This document shows, in pieces, positions 42,911 to 53,653 of a stretch of 64,000 bases of DNA (its first letter is position 1; every line of letters begins with the position of its first letter). The stretch lies in the NCBI RefSeq assembly GCF_000424105.1, contig NZ_AUJG01000011.1, forward strand, positions 27,931 through 91,930, in the 5' to 3' direction. The DNA comes from Lachnospira multipara ATCC 19207. GTDB taxonomy: Bacteria; Bacillota; Clostridia; Lachnospirales; Lachnospiraceae. The translations under genes and the position numbers were made by a program. The notes below the pieces were generated by a model. It was given only the letters and a program-made list of their open reading frames with translations. It was not told the DNA's origin and did no database searches.

Positions 42911-43016
42911 CTTGTCAGACAACTATTGATAATTTGTCTGTCTTGTTATAAAATGAATTTGCGATAAAGTGTATAAAAAACTAACTTTTTTGGGAATTAT
43001 AAAGTTATCAGACAAC
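42911..43016 (+). promoter_or_regulatory. Two GTTGTnnnACAAC-type operator sites upstream of the lysozyme operon
   Basis: CTTGTCAGACAAC (42911-42923) contains the perfect palindrome TTGTCAGACAA. GTTATCAGACAAC (43004-43016) is a one-mismatch copy. A possible promoter lies between (TTGATA 42926-42931, TAAAAT 42949-42954). The sequence fits the general FadR/GntR consensus TNGTNNNACNA, and a FadR-type regulator is the fourth gene of this operon. No ORF was found in the 333-base gap. Confidence 0.6.
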
Positions 43017-43077
43017 GCTTTATTAATTGATAAGATATAGGATAGAAATTTTAACAATAAATTATTTAAGAGGGGTT

Positions 43078-44325
43078 ATGGGGAAAAATTTAAAAGATAA
43101 ATTTAAGGCAAATCTTAGGAGATTTTTTGCATCAAAGAAAGCAATTGCAATAACATGCACAGTAATAGTTGCCTTAGTTTGCGTTATTGTAACTTTTGTA
43201 ATGCTTGCAGTTAAGGCAAAAACTAATAATGAGCAGGTTGCTGCTGATGAGATAACAGAAGTTATACAGATAGAATCTAGTTTTGAGGAAATCACTTTAG
43301 AAACAGTAGAAACAGAGGCAACAACACAGGAAGTTACAACAACTGAGACACCGATAGAAACGGAAGCTGTAGCAAGCGCAAGTGACTATATTCAAGTAAC
43401 TAATAAGACAGGTTCGCCTAGTCTTGATTATGATACAACAGGTCCGGTTTTCCTATCATCTGATGAAGTAAGCGTAGTGGTGGGAAGCGATTTTAACCTA
43501 GATCAGTTAGTAAGTTATGGAGACTATTACGATGCTTGTCCTAATTTAAGCTATTCAGGCTATGTGGATACCAATACTCTTGGTAGCTATAGCATTGTGG
43601 CTAAATTAACAGACGCATCCGGCAATGAGACAACTAAGAATATGACTATTAATGTGGTGTCTTCAAAGCCTTCAGAAACAGATAATAGAACAAGAATTAA
43701 CTATAGTGACTTTATGGCAACTTATGCTGCCGATAATGTGCATTTTGGCATAGATGTATCAAGATGGCAGGGCACTATTGATTTTAATGCCGTAAAAGCG
43801 GCAGGTGCAGAATTTGTAATCATAAGAATTGGAGGCTGGGATGGCTCCGAGCTTTATAGGGATTCTTGTTATGACTACAATATCAAGGCGGCAAAGGAAG
43901 CAGGCCTAAAGGTAGGAGTATATTTTCATTCAAATGATAACACGGTCTCTGGTATGACAACTCACTCTCAGCAGTTACTTTCCATGCTTGATGGGGTGGA
44001 GCTAGATTTTCCAGTGGCTTTTGACTGGGAGAGCTGGTCGAGATTTCAGAAGTACAACATGAGTTTTCAGACTCTAAACCAGCTTTTCTATACTTTCCAC
44101 GACACATTAGCTGCCGGGGGTTATAGCACTATGTTGTACTCTAGTAAATACTACCTAGAAAATTTCTGGGATAACGTGTATAATTATCCGGTTTGGCTAG
44201 CAAATTACGTGACACACACTAGCTATGTAGGTAGTTATTCTATCTGGCAGGTTAATAACATTGGTCGAATCGATGGAGTTGGTGGAGACGTAGATTTAGA
44301 TATTTATTATGGCTCTTTTAATTAG
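43078..44325 (+). CDS. GH25 lysozyme with Ig-like domain, membrane-anchored
   Basis: A 415-residue exported muramidase. It has a basic N-terminus and a transmembrane segment at about 22-44. A Thr/Glu linker follows at about 55-100 and an Ig-like/DUF5011-type domain at about 120-205. The GH25 domain spans about 225-415 and contains HFGIDVSRWQG, FVIIRIGG, and FDWESWS with the catalytic acidic pair. It cleaves peptidoglycan. I chose ATG 43078 with AAGAGGGG upstream. It is followed after 18 bases by hypB. Confidence 0.9.
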   Translation: MGKNLKDKFKANLRRFFASKKAIAITCTVIVALVCVIVTFVMLAVKAKTNNEQVAADEITEVIQIESSFEEITLETVETEATTQEVTTTETPIETEAVASASDYIQVTNKTGSPSLDYDTTGPVFLSSDEVSVVVGSDFNLDQLVSYGDYYDACPNLSYSGYVDTNTLGSYSIVAKLTDASGNETTKNMTINVVSSKPSETDNRTRINYSDFMATYAADNVHFGIDVSRWQGTIDFNAVKAAGAEFVIIRIGGWDGSELYRDSCYDYNIKAAKEAGLKVGVYFHSNDNTVSGMTTHSQQLLSMLDGVELDFPVAFDWESWSRFQKYNMSFQTLNQLFYTFHDTLAAGGYSTMLYSSKYYLENFWDNVYNYPVWLANYVTHTSYVGSYSIWQVNNIGRIDGVGGDVDLDIYYGSFN

Positions 44326-44343
44326 AGTCAAAGGAGTGTAGAA

Positions 44344-45030
44344 ATGAGCAGTATTAAAGTAATGGATGTTAAAGCAGAAATTATAAGTGACAACGACAAA
44401 GAGGCTGCCGCTTTAAGAGAAGAAGTTAGAAAGAATAAGGTCTTTTTTGTAAACCTCATGGCCAGTCCAGGAGCAGGAAAGACTACAACTTTGGTTAGAA
44501 CTATTAATTCACTTAAAAGTAAATACAGAATCGGTGTTATGGAAGCTGATGTAGATTCTTTAGTAGATGCCAAGACTATTGAAGAAACAGGGGCTAAGGT
44601 GGTGCAGCTGCACACTGGTGGCGCTTGTCATATGGATGTTGCCATGACTAAGTCTGGCCTTGATTTACTTGATTGTAAGGACCTTGATTTGGTCTTCCTT
44701 GAAAATGTAGGCAACTTGGTATGTCCTGCGGAATTTGACGTAGGGGCTAACAAAAGGGTAATGATTTTATCTGTGCCAGAAGGCGATGATAAGGCCCTAA
44801 AGTATCCATTGATGTTTGAAGTTAGCGACCTTTTATTAGTCAACAAGATTGACTGTCTTGAGGTATTTGATTTTAATTTTGATGCCTTAAAGGAAAATGT
44901 ATCTAAGCTTAATAAGAATCTTGAGATAATTCCGGTATCTTCCCTTACAGGCGAAGGCTTTGATAAGTGGATTGATTGGTTAGACAAAGAAGTAGACAGT
45001 TTCTTAAAGGATGCAAGAAAGGACAGATAA
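44344..45030 (+). CDS. HypB-like nickel-insertion GTPase, first copy
   Basis: A 228-residue SIMIBI-class GTPase that loads nickel into [NiFe]-hydrogenase or urease with HypA. P-loop ASPGAGKTT, metal-site GGACHMD, switch segment LENVGNLVCPAEFD, and G4 NKID are all present. The start has AAAGGAG. The second copy follows with no gap. No hydrogenase, hypA or other hyp gene is in the window, so its client is not visible. Confidence 0.88.
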   Translation: MSSIKVMDVKAEIISDNDKEAAALREEVRKNKVFFVNLMASPGAGKTTTLVRTINSLKSKYRIGVMEADVDSLVDAKTIEETGAKVVQLHTGGACHMDVAMTKSGLDLLDCKDLDLVFLENVGNLVCPAEFDVGANKRVMILSVPEGDDKALKYPLMFEVSDLLLVNKIDCLEVFDFNFDALKENVSKLNKNLEIIPVSSLTGEGFDKWIDWLDKEVDSFLKDARKDR

Positions 45031-45678
45031 ATGAAGGTTGTTGAATTACATAAAAGTGTGACAGAGTCTAATGATAGGGACGCTAATGATTTAAGAAAAG
45101 AATTAAAGGAAAGAAAGGTTTGTCTTGTAAATTTAATGAGTAGCCCTGGGGCTGGCAAGACAACACTTCTAGCTAAGACAGTAACTGACCTTAAAGATCA
45201 GTTAAAGATAGGCGTAATTGAGGCTGACATTGCATCGGATGTGGATGCTATAAAGATTTCTAATCAGGGTGCTAAAAGCATTCAGGTGCATACAGATGGA
45301 ATGTGTCATATGGACGCAGGCATGACAAAGCGAGGAGTAGACGAGCTTGGAGTTGATGAGCTTGATTTGGTCTTCCTTGAAAATGTTGGCAATTTAATCT
45401 GCCCTGCAGAATTTGACACAGGGGCACATAAAAACGTAATGATTTTATCTGTGCCAGAAGGTGATGATAAGCCTTTAAAGTATCCTTTGATGTTTGAGAG
45501 AGCCGACGCGCTTTTACTTACAAAGATGGACACAATTAAGTTTTTTAATTTCGATTTAGAAAAATGTATAGATCAGGTTAAAAAACTAAATCCTAACATT
45601 AACATTTTCCCAGTATCTGCTAAGACTGGCGACGGTATGGATAAGTGGGAAGCGTATCTAAAATCAACTATCTTTTAG
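45031..45678 (+). CDS. HypB-like GTPase, second tandem copy
   Basis: A 215-residue paralogue of the preceding gene, beginning directly at its stop. The P-loop SSPGAGKTT and LENVGNLICPAEFD are kept. The metal motif reads DGMCHMD instead of GGACHMD. The G4 motif reads TKMD instead of NKID, so guanine recognition may differ. The two copies may have split roles, for example in metal or partner, which is inference. It is followed after 14 bases by the FadR-type regulator. Confidence 0.86.
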   Translation: MKVVELHKSVTESNDRDANDLRKELKERKVCLVNLMSSPGAGKTTLLAKTVTDLKDQLKIGVIEADIASDVDAIKISNQGAKSIQVHTDGMCHMDAGMTKRGVDELGVDELDLVFLENVGNLICPAEFDTGAHKNVMILSVPEGDDKPLKYPLMFERADALLLTKMDTIKFFNFDLEKCIDQVKKLNPNINIFPVSAKTGDGMDKWEAYLKSTIF

Positions 45679-45692
45679 AGAAAGGAACGAAT

Positions 45693-46403
45693 ATGCAGAT
45701 CGAAAATAAAGAAAATCTTTCGCAAAGAACAGCTAGCTGCCTAAAGACAATGATAGTAGACAAGAATAAGTATAAGCCTGGTGAAAAGTTGCCTAATGAA
45801 AATGTATTAGCTGACGAGTTGAAGGTTTCTAGAACTACATTAAGAGAAGCAATAAGAATTCTTGTATCAGAAGGTTTATTGACAGTTTACAGAGGACGAG
45901 GCACATATGTTTCTGATGTCCTTAATCAGTACGTAGAGGGTGGCACAATCCATATGGAAGATGCCCTTGCTATGAAGGTGACATTAAGAGATTTATATGA
46001 AGCAAGACTAATAATAGAGCCAGAGGCAGCAGCCCTTGCAGCAAAGAGAGCAACAGATGAAGAGATTCAAGAGATTCTTAGATTGGGAGATATTTGTCAA
46101 AAACAAATTAAGAAGAATCCTAAATCAAAGAAAAGAATTGAGTCAGAGACAAATTTTCATGGAGCTATTATGAAGGCTTCACACAACGACTTTTTAACAC
46201 AGTTTATACCTGTGCTTACAGAAACTATTGAGAAGACATTTGCATTAGAAGAAAATCTAGATATGATTGCACAGGATGCTTATAATGACCACATTGTAAT
46301 CATGAAGTTCTTAGAAAGAAGAGATTCAGACGGACTTAAAAGTGCAAGCATAATGCATCTTAGACATGCCTTATGGAATGAGAATTTAACAGATAGTATT
46401 TAG
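45693..46403 (+). CDS. FadR/FCD-type GntR regulator
   Basis: A 236-residue regulator. The winged helix lies at about 8-75 (EKLPNENVLADELKVSRTTL, VYRGRGTYVS) and the FCD ligand domain at about 95-230 (LYEARLIIEPEAAALAAKRA, TNFHGAIMKASHNDF, with His residues of the metal site). Start 45693 has AAAGGAACG upstream. FadR-type operators follow TNGTNNNACNA. Matching palindromes lie ahead of its own operon and ahead of ilvC, which suggests it controls both. The effector is unknown. Confidence 0.88.
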   Translation: MQIENKENLSQRTASCLKTMIVDKNKYKPGEKLPNENVLADELKVSRTTLREAIRILVSEGLLTVYRGRGTYVSDVLNQYVEGGTIHMEDALAMKVTLRDLYEARLIIEPEAAALAAKRATDEEIQEILRLGDICQKQIKKNPKSKKRIESETNFHGAIMKASHNDFLTQFIPVLTETIEKTFALEENLDMIAQDAYNDHIVIMKFLERRDSDGLKSASIMHLRHALWNENLTDSI

Positions 46404-46462
46404 AGTTAAATAGATATTAAAAACGACAATTAAAACAAAACAGAGAATTAAAAGATAAGAAG

Positions 46463-46500
46463 CTAGGAGATTAACTTTTTCGTTAATTTCCTAGTTTTTT
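46463..46500 (+). terminator. Intrinsic terminator after the FadR-type gene
   Basis: CTAGGAGATTAAC (46463-46475) pairs with GTTAATTTCCTAG (46482-46494) with one mismatch, followed by TTTTTT. Confidence 0.85.
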
Positions 46501-46592
46501 AATTAATGTTTCTAGTTTTATTGAATAAAAACTATCGACTTGATATAATAATTATAATTGTAATTACGTGAAAATTTGAAAGGGGTAACCGT

Positions 46593-47900
46593 ATGTTTAG
46601 TCAATTATTTGGTAAGTATTTGATTGAGACTGACGTTATTTCAGAAGAAGAATTAGATGAAATAATAAAAAGCCTAAGAGACACAAGAACTAAGATTGGA
46701 TTCTTAGCTGTAGCTAAGGGAATGCTAACAGAGACAGAAGCAAGTGAAATCAATAGACTGCAGGCCTTAGAGGATGCTAGGTTTGGCGATATTGCTGTAA
46801 GCAAGGGATTCCTTTCTCAGCAACAACTAGATGAGCTTTTAAAGGACCAAAACGATGAGTATGTAAAATTTATACAGGTTTTAAGCGAAGAAAAAAATAT
46901 ATCTATGCCGGAAATTAATGGCTTTGTAGAAGATTTTAAAAAGCAAAAAGGCTTTGATGATAATGAGATAGAGGCCCTTAAGGCCAATGATGTAGACGCT
47001 ATTGTGCCTATATTTGCCTTTGCCTCAAAAGCACATATAACAGATTTAGTTGCCCTTGTGCTTAGAAACTTGACTAGATTTGTATCTACAGATTATTACA
47101 TTGAGAAGATTCAGAAAGTAAAGGAGATGGACTACAATGCCTTTACTTGTATGGAGTTAAAGGGCGATGCAAATATACATCTAGGTTTTTTAGCAGATGA
47201 TGACGTAACTGGTCTTACCCTTATTGCCAATAGATTTGCAAGAGAGGAATATCCTGATTTAGATGAAGAAGTTTTTGATTCCGTAGGTGAATTTCTTAAT
47301 TGTATAGCTGGACTTTTTGCAACAAATGCATCACATAAGGGAGTTAAACTAGAGATTTTACCACAGTTTACCTATGAAAATCAGACTGCCATTGCAGATG
47401 CCTATGTCCTGCCAATTTACATAGAGGGCAGAGAAGTATTTTTCTATGTAACCCTTGATGAGGAGGCAATGGTAGGTAAAAATCCTATGGATGTTAGTGG
47501 CGAATTAGTAGAAGGTAGCGTAGAAACAGCAGATAGTAAGGGCAGAATTGTTATTGTTGATGACTCTGGCCTTTCAAGAAATGTCCTAAGAAAGATTTTA
47601 GAGGACAACAATTTTACAGTTGTATGTGAGGCATCAGATGGCGTGGAGGCAGTGGAGGCATACCTAGACTATAAGCCAGATATCATTACCCTTGATATCA
47701 CTATGCCACATCTAAACGGTAATGAAGCTCTAAAGCAGATTATTAAGGCTGATCCTGATGCAAATGTAATTATGATCACTGCTGCAGGACAGGAAAATAA
47801 GATTATTGATGCTTTAAAGGCAGGCGCTAAGCGCTTTATTACAAAGCCATTTTCAGAAAGTGACATTTTAAAGAATGTCAATGAAGTACTTGGCCTCTAG
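46593..47900 (+). CDS. MshEN-like / CheX-like / receiver signalling protein
   Basis: A 435-residue cytoplasmic three-part protein. Residues 1-90 contain two GspE/MshEN-type repeats (FGKYLIETDVISEEELDEII and FGDIAVSKGFLSQQQLDELL). Residues about 150-300 look CheX/CheC-like with the phosphatase-type E-x2-N in EFLNCIAG. Residues about 312-435 are a receiver with IVIVDDSG and phospho-acceptor Asp in IITLDITMPHLNG. It is plausibly a chemotaxis or motility adaptor. MshEN domains can bind c-di-GMP, which would link it to the other c-di-GMP parts of this window (inference). Confidence 0.75.
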   Translation: MFSQLFGKYLIETDVISEEELDEIIKSLRDTRTKIGFLAVAKGMLTETEASEINRLQALEDARFGDIAVSKGFLSQQQLDELLKDQNDEYVKFIQVLSEEKNISMPEINGFVEDFKKQKGFDDNEIEALKANDVDAIVPIFAFASKAHITDLVALVLRNLTRFVSTDYYIEKIQKVKEMDYNAFTCMELKGDANIHLGFLADDDVTGLTLIANRFAREEYPDLDEEVFDSVGEFLNCIAGLFATNASHKGVKLEILPQFTYENQTAIADAYVLPIYIEGREVFFYVTLDEEAMVGKNPMDVSGELVEGSVETADSKGRIVIVDDSGLSRNVLRKILEDNNFTVVCEASDGVEAVEAYLDYKPDIITLDITMPHLNGNEALKQIIKADPDANVIMITAAGQENKIIDALKAGAKRFITKPFSESDILKNVNEVLGL

Positions 47901-47930
47901 AAAAAAACATTATATTTTTGAAAAAATGTG

Positions 47931-49112
<1,182 letters not shown>

Positions 49113-49144
49113 TTTTCGATATAAGTAAATGTGTTTTGAGGGAG

Positions 49145-49175
49145 AAGCGATAATCGTAAGGTTATCGCTTTTCTC
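49145..49175. terminator. Terminator between ilvC and the kinase gene
   Basis: AAGCGATAA (49145-49153) pairs with TTATCGCTT (49162-49170), with TTCTCTC following. It lies between convergent genes. Confidence 0.75.
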
Positions 49176-49189
49176 TCGTTTTGCATTGT

Positions 49190-51076
49190 TTAAGAGATTA
49201 AGGTATTTAATAGCTCGTTTACTTCCTCCATTTGCATAGGTTTTGCAAGGAAGCCATCAAAGCCCATATTACTGTAATTTGCCTTGTCTTCAACATTAGT
49301 ATTGGCAGTCATAATAACTACTGGTGTTTGATTATTTGGACAAGTTGTCAGACCTCTTAGTCTCTTTAATAGACCTGGACCTGAAAGCTTTGGCATTAAG
49401 TCATCTAAAAAGATCAGGTCATATTTATTCTTTTGCAAATCTTTTAAAGCCTCTAAGCTATCATTAAAACTAAAGATACTAGCCCCTGTTAGTTCAAAGA
49501 AGGCAGTGGCAACCTTTATATTAATATCGTTATCATCTACAATTAATAATTTCATACCCTTTAAATTAGGAGTAGTTTTTAACTTCTTATCTTCTTCGGC
49601 ATCAAAGTTTTCACGTAAGACTTTCCTATATTCTCTAATAGTAAGGTCATCTGCTACAAATTGATCAACCTTAATTGTAATAATAGTTCCATCACCGTAG
49701 CTAGAACGAACGGAAATTTCACCATCCATGTTATCAAGAAGACGTTTTGTAATGGATAGACCAAGGCCTGTACCTTCGATGTTTCTTGTGTTCTCCATAT
49801 CCACACGTTTAAAGGATTCAAAGAGGTAAGGTAAATCCTCCTCTTTAATACCAATACCTGTATCTGAAACTACAAAGGTAAATTTAATATCTGTGCTAGA
49901 TTTTATACCAAAGGCTGAAAAACGTACCTCACCTGTCTTTGTAAACTTAATGGCATTACTTAGGATATTGCTTAAAATCTGTCTTAAATGACTTTCATCA
50001 CCAATAAGTAAATCTGGCAAATCCTCATCAATATCAAAGATAAAATCTAGATTTTTCATTTGAGCCTTCAGGCCGTAGGTAAATTTTAATTCGTCTAGTA
50101 ATTCTGTTAAATGATATTCTGTTTCTACGATTTCAAGCTTACCAGCCTCAATCTTTGAAATGTCTAATACGTCGTTGATGATGTGTAGCAAGCTGTTTCC
50201 TGCAACCTTCATATCATTGGCATAAGAGCTAACATTTTCTTCCTTAGTACTATTAATAATGATCTCATTAATACCAAGCATGGCATTCATTGGAGTCCTG
50301 ATTTCATGGGACATGTTAGCTAGGAAACTTGACTTTGCTCTGTTGGCATTTTGTGCTGTTTCGTTGGCCTCCTTTAATTCATTCATGGTTTTAGACAGGG
50401 AGTTATAGTCTCTAGTTTCAAGTGAAAGATAGAGTATAAACAAACCAAAGGAAGAGAAAAGTCCTATGATTTTTAGCTGACCATGAAGTAGGGGCTGTGC
50501 AATAGCACCCAAAAGGGACATGATAAAGGTTATAATAAAGGCAACTCGTTCTCTGTTATACATTTTCTTAAAGCCTCTAACATAAACGTACATGGAATAG
50601 ATTGAGAAGTACATTGCTGGTAAATAACCGATTATGATGTAGAATTCTTGATTTACGAAAGTATTAGTGGCGCTGTCATAGTAATCTAGAAGGTAAGTAA
50701 AAGGATTACTTATAATTAAAGCTAGTGATACAATTAAAACTAGGATATTAAATCTAATAATGATTTTTGAGGTATTACTAAGGGTGTAGTACTCCATATA
50801 GCGGGAGAAGTTGTACATTGTAGTTACAGCAAAGAAAAACTGTATAGAGTCTACGAAGGCTTTAAGCAGGTCAAAGGAACTGTCAAGCTCAAGTATATAA
50901 GGCAGACTTACCTCAGATAGCACTAAAAGTAAGCAGCTTATAGCTGTAGCCTTGAAGGCTTTGGCAGTTTTAACATGCCTTAAAGATTGGTTCCAGGAAA
51001 ATATTATAATAATGGAATCAAAGATTATGGCTACCATTTCGTATGAAATTCTTGGATATCTTAGAATGAAATCCAT
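49190..51076 (-). CDS. Hybrid sensor histidine kinase (TM-HisKA-HATPase-REC)
   Basis: A 628-residue protein. About seven hydrophobic segments fill residues 10-215, with no large outer domain. The HisKA site His lies in MSHEIRTPMNAM near residue 258. The ATPase (DTGIGIKEEDLP, EGTGLGLSI) follows, and a receiver with LLIVDDNDIN and acceptor Asp in LIFLDDLMP ends the protein. It has no HPt domain, unlike the kinase upstream. It overlaps that gene by 16 bases and starts with AGGAGG upstream, so the two are coupled and might share the upstream HPt. Confidence 0.92.
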   Translation of the reverse strand: MDFILRYPRISYEMVAIIFDSIIIIFSWNQSLRHVKTAKAFKATAISCLLLVLSEVSLPYILELDSSFDLLKAFVDSIQFFFAVTTMYNFSRYMEYYTLSNTSKIIIRFNILVLIVSLALIISNPFTYLLDYYDSATNTFVNQEFYIIIGYLPAMYFSIYSMYVYVRGFKKMYNRERVAFIITFIMSLLGAIAQPLLHGQLKIIGLFSSFGLFILYLSLETRDYNSLSKTMNELKEANETAQNANRAKSSFLANMSHEIRTPMNAMLGINEIIINSTKEENVSSYANDMKVAGNSLLHIINDVLDISKIEAGKLEIVETEYHLTELLDELKFTYGLKAQMKNLDFIFDIDEDLPDLLIGDESHLRQILSNILSNAIKFTKTGEVRFSAFGIKSSTDIKFTFVVSDTGIGIKEEDLPYLFESFKRVDMENTRNIEGTGLGLSITKRLLDNMDGEISVRSSYGDGTIITIKVDQFVADDLTIREYRKVLRENFDAEEDKKLKTTPNLKGMKLLIVDDNDINIKVATAFFELTGASIFSFNDSLEALKDLQKNKYDLIFLDDLMPKLSGPGLLKRLRGLTTCPNNQTPVVIMTANTNVEDKANYSNMGFDGFLAKPMQMEEVNELLNTLIS

Positions 51077-53433
51077 AGTAATTCCTCCTGTACATCGTCA
51101 TACAAACTTAGTAATTGCTTATGCTTATCCCTAATTAGGGCAACGTTTGTGTTTATATTTTCTCCAGCAAGAATGGCCCTGCTAGCGTATTCCATCTCCA
51201 TGGCGGCATCTGATAATTTAAAGGCGCCAATGGTTTTTGAATTAGATTTAAGGGAATGGGTTAAAATGTTATAAGAATCCCAATCTTGTTTATCATAGGC
51301 CTGACAAAGCTCAGTTCGCTTAGTTGGCTTAATCTTTATAAATTCATCTATTAAGGCACGGTACAAATCTTTGTCGTTTCTACAGTAGTTAAGACCGGCT
51401 TTCCAATCTACGCAAGTTTCACCATTATCACAAGAATTATTTGTCTCACTAGTATTGATGCTTTCTGTCTTTATTGGCTGGCTAGTAGTTGCTGTATTAA
51501 TAGTTTTGTTTTGAATGGCCTTACTTGAGCTAGCGCTATCAATTAGGTCGCGTGGCAAGTAAGTAAGCAATATTCCCTTTAAACTAGAGGCATCTACAGG
51601 TTTGCTTAAATAGTCATTAAAACCGATGGAGATATATTTTTCCTTAGATCCAGAAAGGGCATCGGCTGTAAGAACAATAATCGGAGTTGCGTAGTTTATA
51701 TTCTTTTTGTTAGCACGAACCTTTTTAAGAATCTGGGTTCCATCAATTATAGGCATAAAGGAATCAAGTAAAACCAAATCAAATTTCTCTCTTTCTAGAA
51801 TATCAAGTCCCTCAGGACCACCTCCGGCAGTAGTAATCTGGGCATAGGTAGATTTTAAAAAGCCGCAGGCAACCTTTAGGTTCATCTCATTGTCATCTAC
51901 AATAAGAATCTTTGCCTTAGAGGCTGTAAAGCTGTCCTTAATCTTATCAAGATTAGTAATCTTTTGCTCATTTAGATATTCTTTAATAGTCATCAGAGAA
52001 GTGATAGGCTGGAGGATTTCCATGTAAAATGTAGTACCAAGGCCATAATTTGAACGAACGCTAATGCTTCCGCCCATCATATCTATAGATTGCTTAACGA
52101 TGGATAGACCAAGTCCCGTACCTTCTACATTTTTATTCTTCTTTAAATCCACACGTCTATAGCTTTCAAAAAGGTGGGTTAAATCTTCTTTCTTAATACC
52201 AATACCTGTATCGAAAATCTGCATTTTAAGCATAAGTAAATCGTCTTGTAAAGTTCCCCTAAGGGTAAATACAATAGCTCCGCTAGAGGTATATTTTACT
52301 GAATTACTAAGGACATTAATTAGAACCTGCCTAATTTTTGCAGCATCACCAATTAGCTGATTTGGCAAGCTATCATCAATATCCATCATAAAAGGAATTC
52401 CCTTATCCTTAGCTCTTGTGCCTATTATTACATCTATATCCTTTATGATTTCTCCAAGATAGTAGGGGCGGTTGTGAATCTCAATAGTACCCGCTTCAAT
52501 CTTAGATATATCTAAAACCTCATTAACAATAGATAACAAGGCATTTCCTGCAGATTTAATGTGCTGTGCATTTTCAAGGGTAGCCACATCAAGGGACTCA
52601 TCAATTATTAAATCGTTAAGGCCAAGAAAGGCATTAAGTGGGGTTCTTATTTCATGTGACATGTTAGCAAGGAAGGTACTCTTAGCTTTGTTTGCTAGGT
52701 CTGCCTCTTCTCTAGCAATCAGCAAATCTGCATTGGCTTTTAAAAGGTCTATGTAATCCTCAGTTTCAACTGTCATATATAGAATGAATAGGCCAACAGA
52801 TACTAAGAGGCCTGTGATTGTGATTTCATCGTTAATTAAAGGCTGAACAATCATGCCAATAATGATAGTGCTAATAGTTAAGGCAAAGGTCATACGAATT
52901 CTTTTCTGGATTAGCTTATAGTTTCTAGCAAAGACAAAGACGCTAAAAGAATAGGCATATACAGCAAATAAAATACCCACGGGATAGAATAGTGGTCCGT
53001 GAACATATTCGTGTACATCGTAGTGATAAAGGGAAATAATGCCCGTAAATAGGTTAATAATAAGCAGAATTATATATATAATAAAGACTATTATGTTGAA
53101 TTTCCAAATGGCTTTTTTTTCGAAGTTTCCAAAGGAGAGCTCAAAGTATGAGGCAAGACCGAAAGCTAAGGTAATAATTAATACATAGACTAAGAGATTG
53201 AAAATGTTTATAAGATAGAAATTAAGAATATTTTCCGGTAAATCCTCGAGCCAAGAAGCGGAAGTTTCAATAATTGTCAAAAGAGTACCACAATAAAGAA
53301 GGGCCTGAAAGGCTCTTCCTAATTTATTGACTCTTTTTACCTGAAGATTAGAGAAAAATATTAATATTATGTCAAATACTACTGCAGAAGCTTGAATATG
53401 AGCCTCTTCGTGTCTTAATAAAAATTCCAACAT
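51061..53433 (-). CDS. Hybrid sensor histidine kinase with C-terminal HPt
   Basis: A 790-residue paralogue of the neighbouring kinase. A seven-segment membrane sensor spans about 10-225. HisKA (MSHEIRTPLNAFLGL) and the ATPase (DTGIGIKKEDLTHLFES, EGTGLGLSI) follow. The receiver has ILIVDDNEMN and acceptor Asp in LVLLDSFMPIIDG. A Ser/Thr-rich linker precedes a C-terminal HPt with the phospho-His in THSLKSNSKTIGA. It holds a complete four-step phosphorelay up to HPt; the final response regulator is not in this locus. Confidence 0.92.
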   Translation of the reverse strand: MLEFLLRHEEAHIQASAVVFDIILIFFSNLQVKRVNKLGRAFQALLYCGTLLTIIETSASWLEDLPENILNFYLINIFNLLVYVLIITLAFGLASYFELSFGNFEKKAIWKFNIIVFIIYIILLIINLFTGIISLYHYDVHEYVHGPLFYPVGILFAVYAYSFSVFVFARNYKLIQKRIRMTFALTISTIIIGMIVQPLINDEITITGLLVSVGLFILYMTVETEDYIDLLKANADLLIAREEADLANKAKSTFLANMSHEIRTPLNAFLGLNDLIIDESLDVATLENAQHIKSAGNALLSIVNEVLDISKIEAGTIEIHNRPYYLGEIIKDIDVIIGTRAKDKGIPFMMDIDDSLPNQLIGDAAKIRQVLINVLSNSVKYTSSGAIVFTLRGTLQDDLLMLKMQIFDTGIGIKKEDLTHLFESYRRVDLKKNKNVEGTGLGLSIVKQSIDMMGGSISVRSNYGLGTTFYMEILQPITSLMTIKEYLNEQKITNLDKIKDSFTASKAKILIVDDNEMNLKVACGFLKSTYAQITTAGGGPEGLDILEREKFDLVLLDSFMPIIDGTQILKKVRANKKNINYATPIIVLTADALSGSKEKYISIGFNDYLSKPVDASSLKGILLTYLPRDLIDSASSSKAIQNKTINTATTSQPIKTESINTSETNNSCDNGETCVDWKAGLNYCRNDKDLYRALIDEFIKIKPTKRTELCQAYDKQDWDSYNILTHSLKSNSKTIGAFKLSDAAMEMEYASRAILAGENINTNVALIRDKHKQLLSLYDDVQEELLWISF

Positions 53434-53653
53434 AAGTTATGTCTCCAAAATCTATTCAATTACCATACAAACTAAAGTTATTATATCACAGTTGTCTGTT
53501 AATTTAAATAATTGTTGGACTTTCTTAAACAAAAAATTCAATCTTATAGGCTAGATTTATTATTTAATAAAGTGTATAATAAAGCAATTTATAAGACAAA
53601 GATTTGTAAATAGCTATTATTAGAAGATATAGAAAGATATAACGAGGAAGTAT

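Noticed and set aside
53485..53500. Another GTTGTnnnACAAC operator ahead of the hybrid kinases
   Set aside because: Only one half-site (AGTTGTCTGT) is present.
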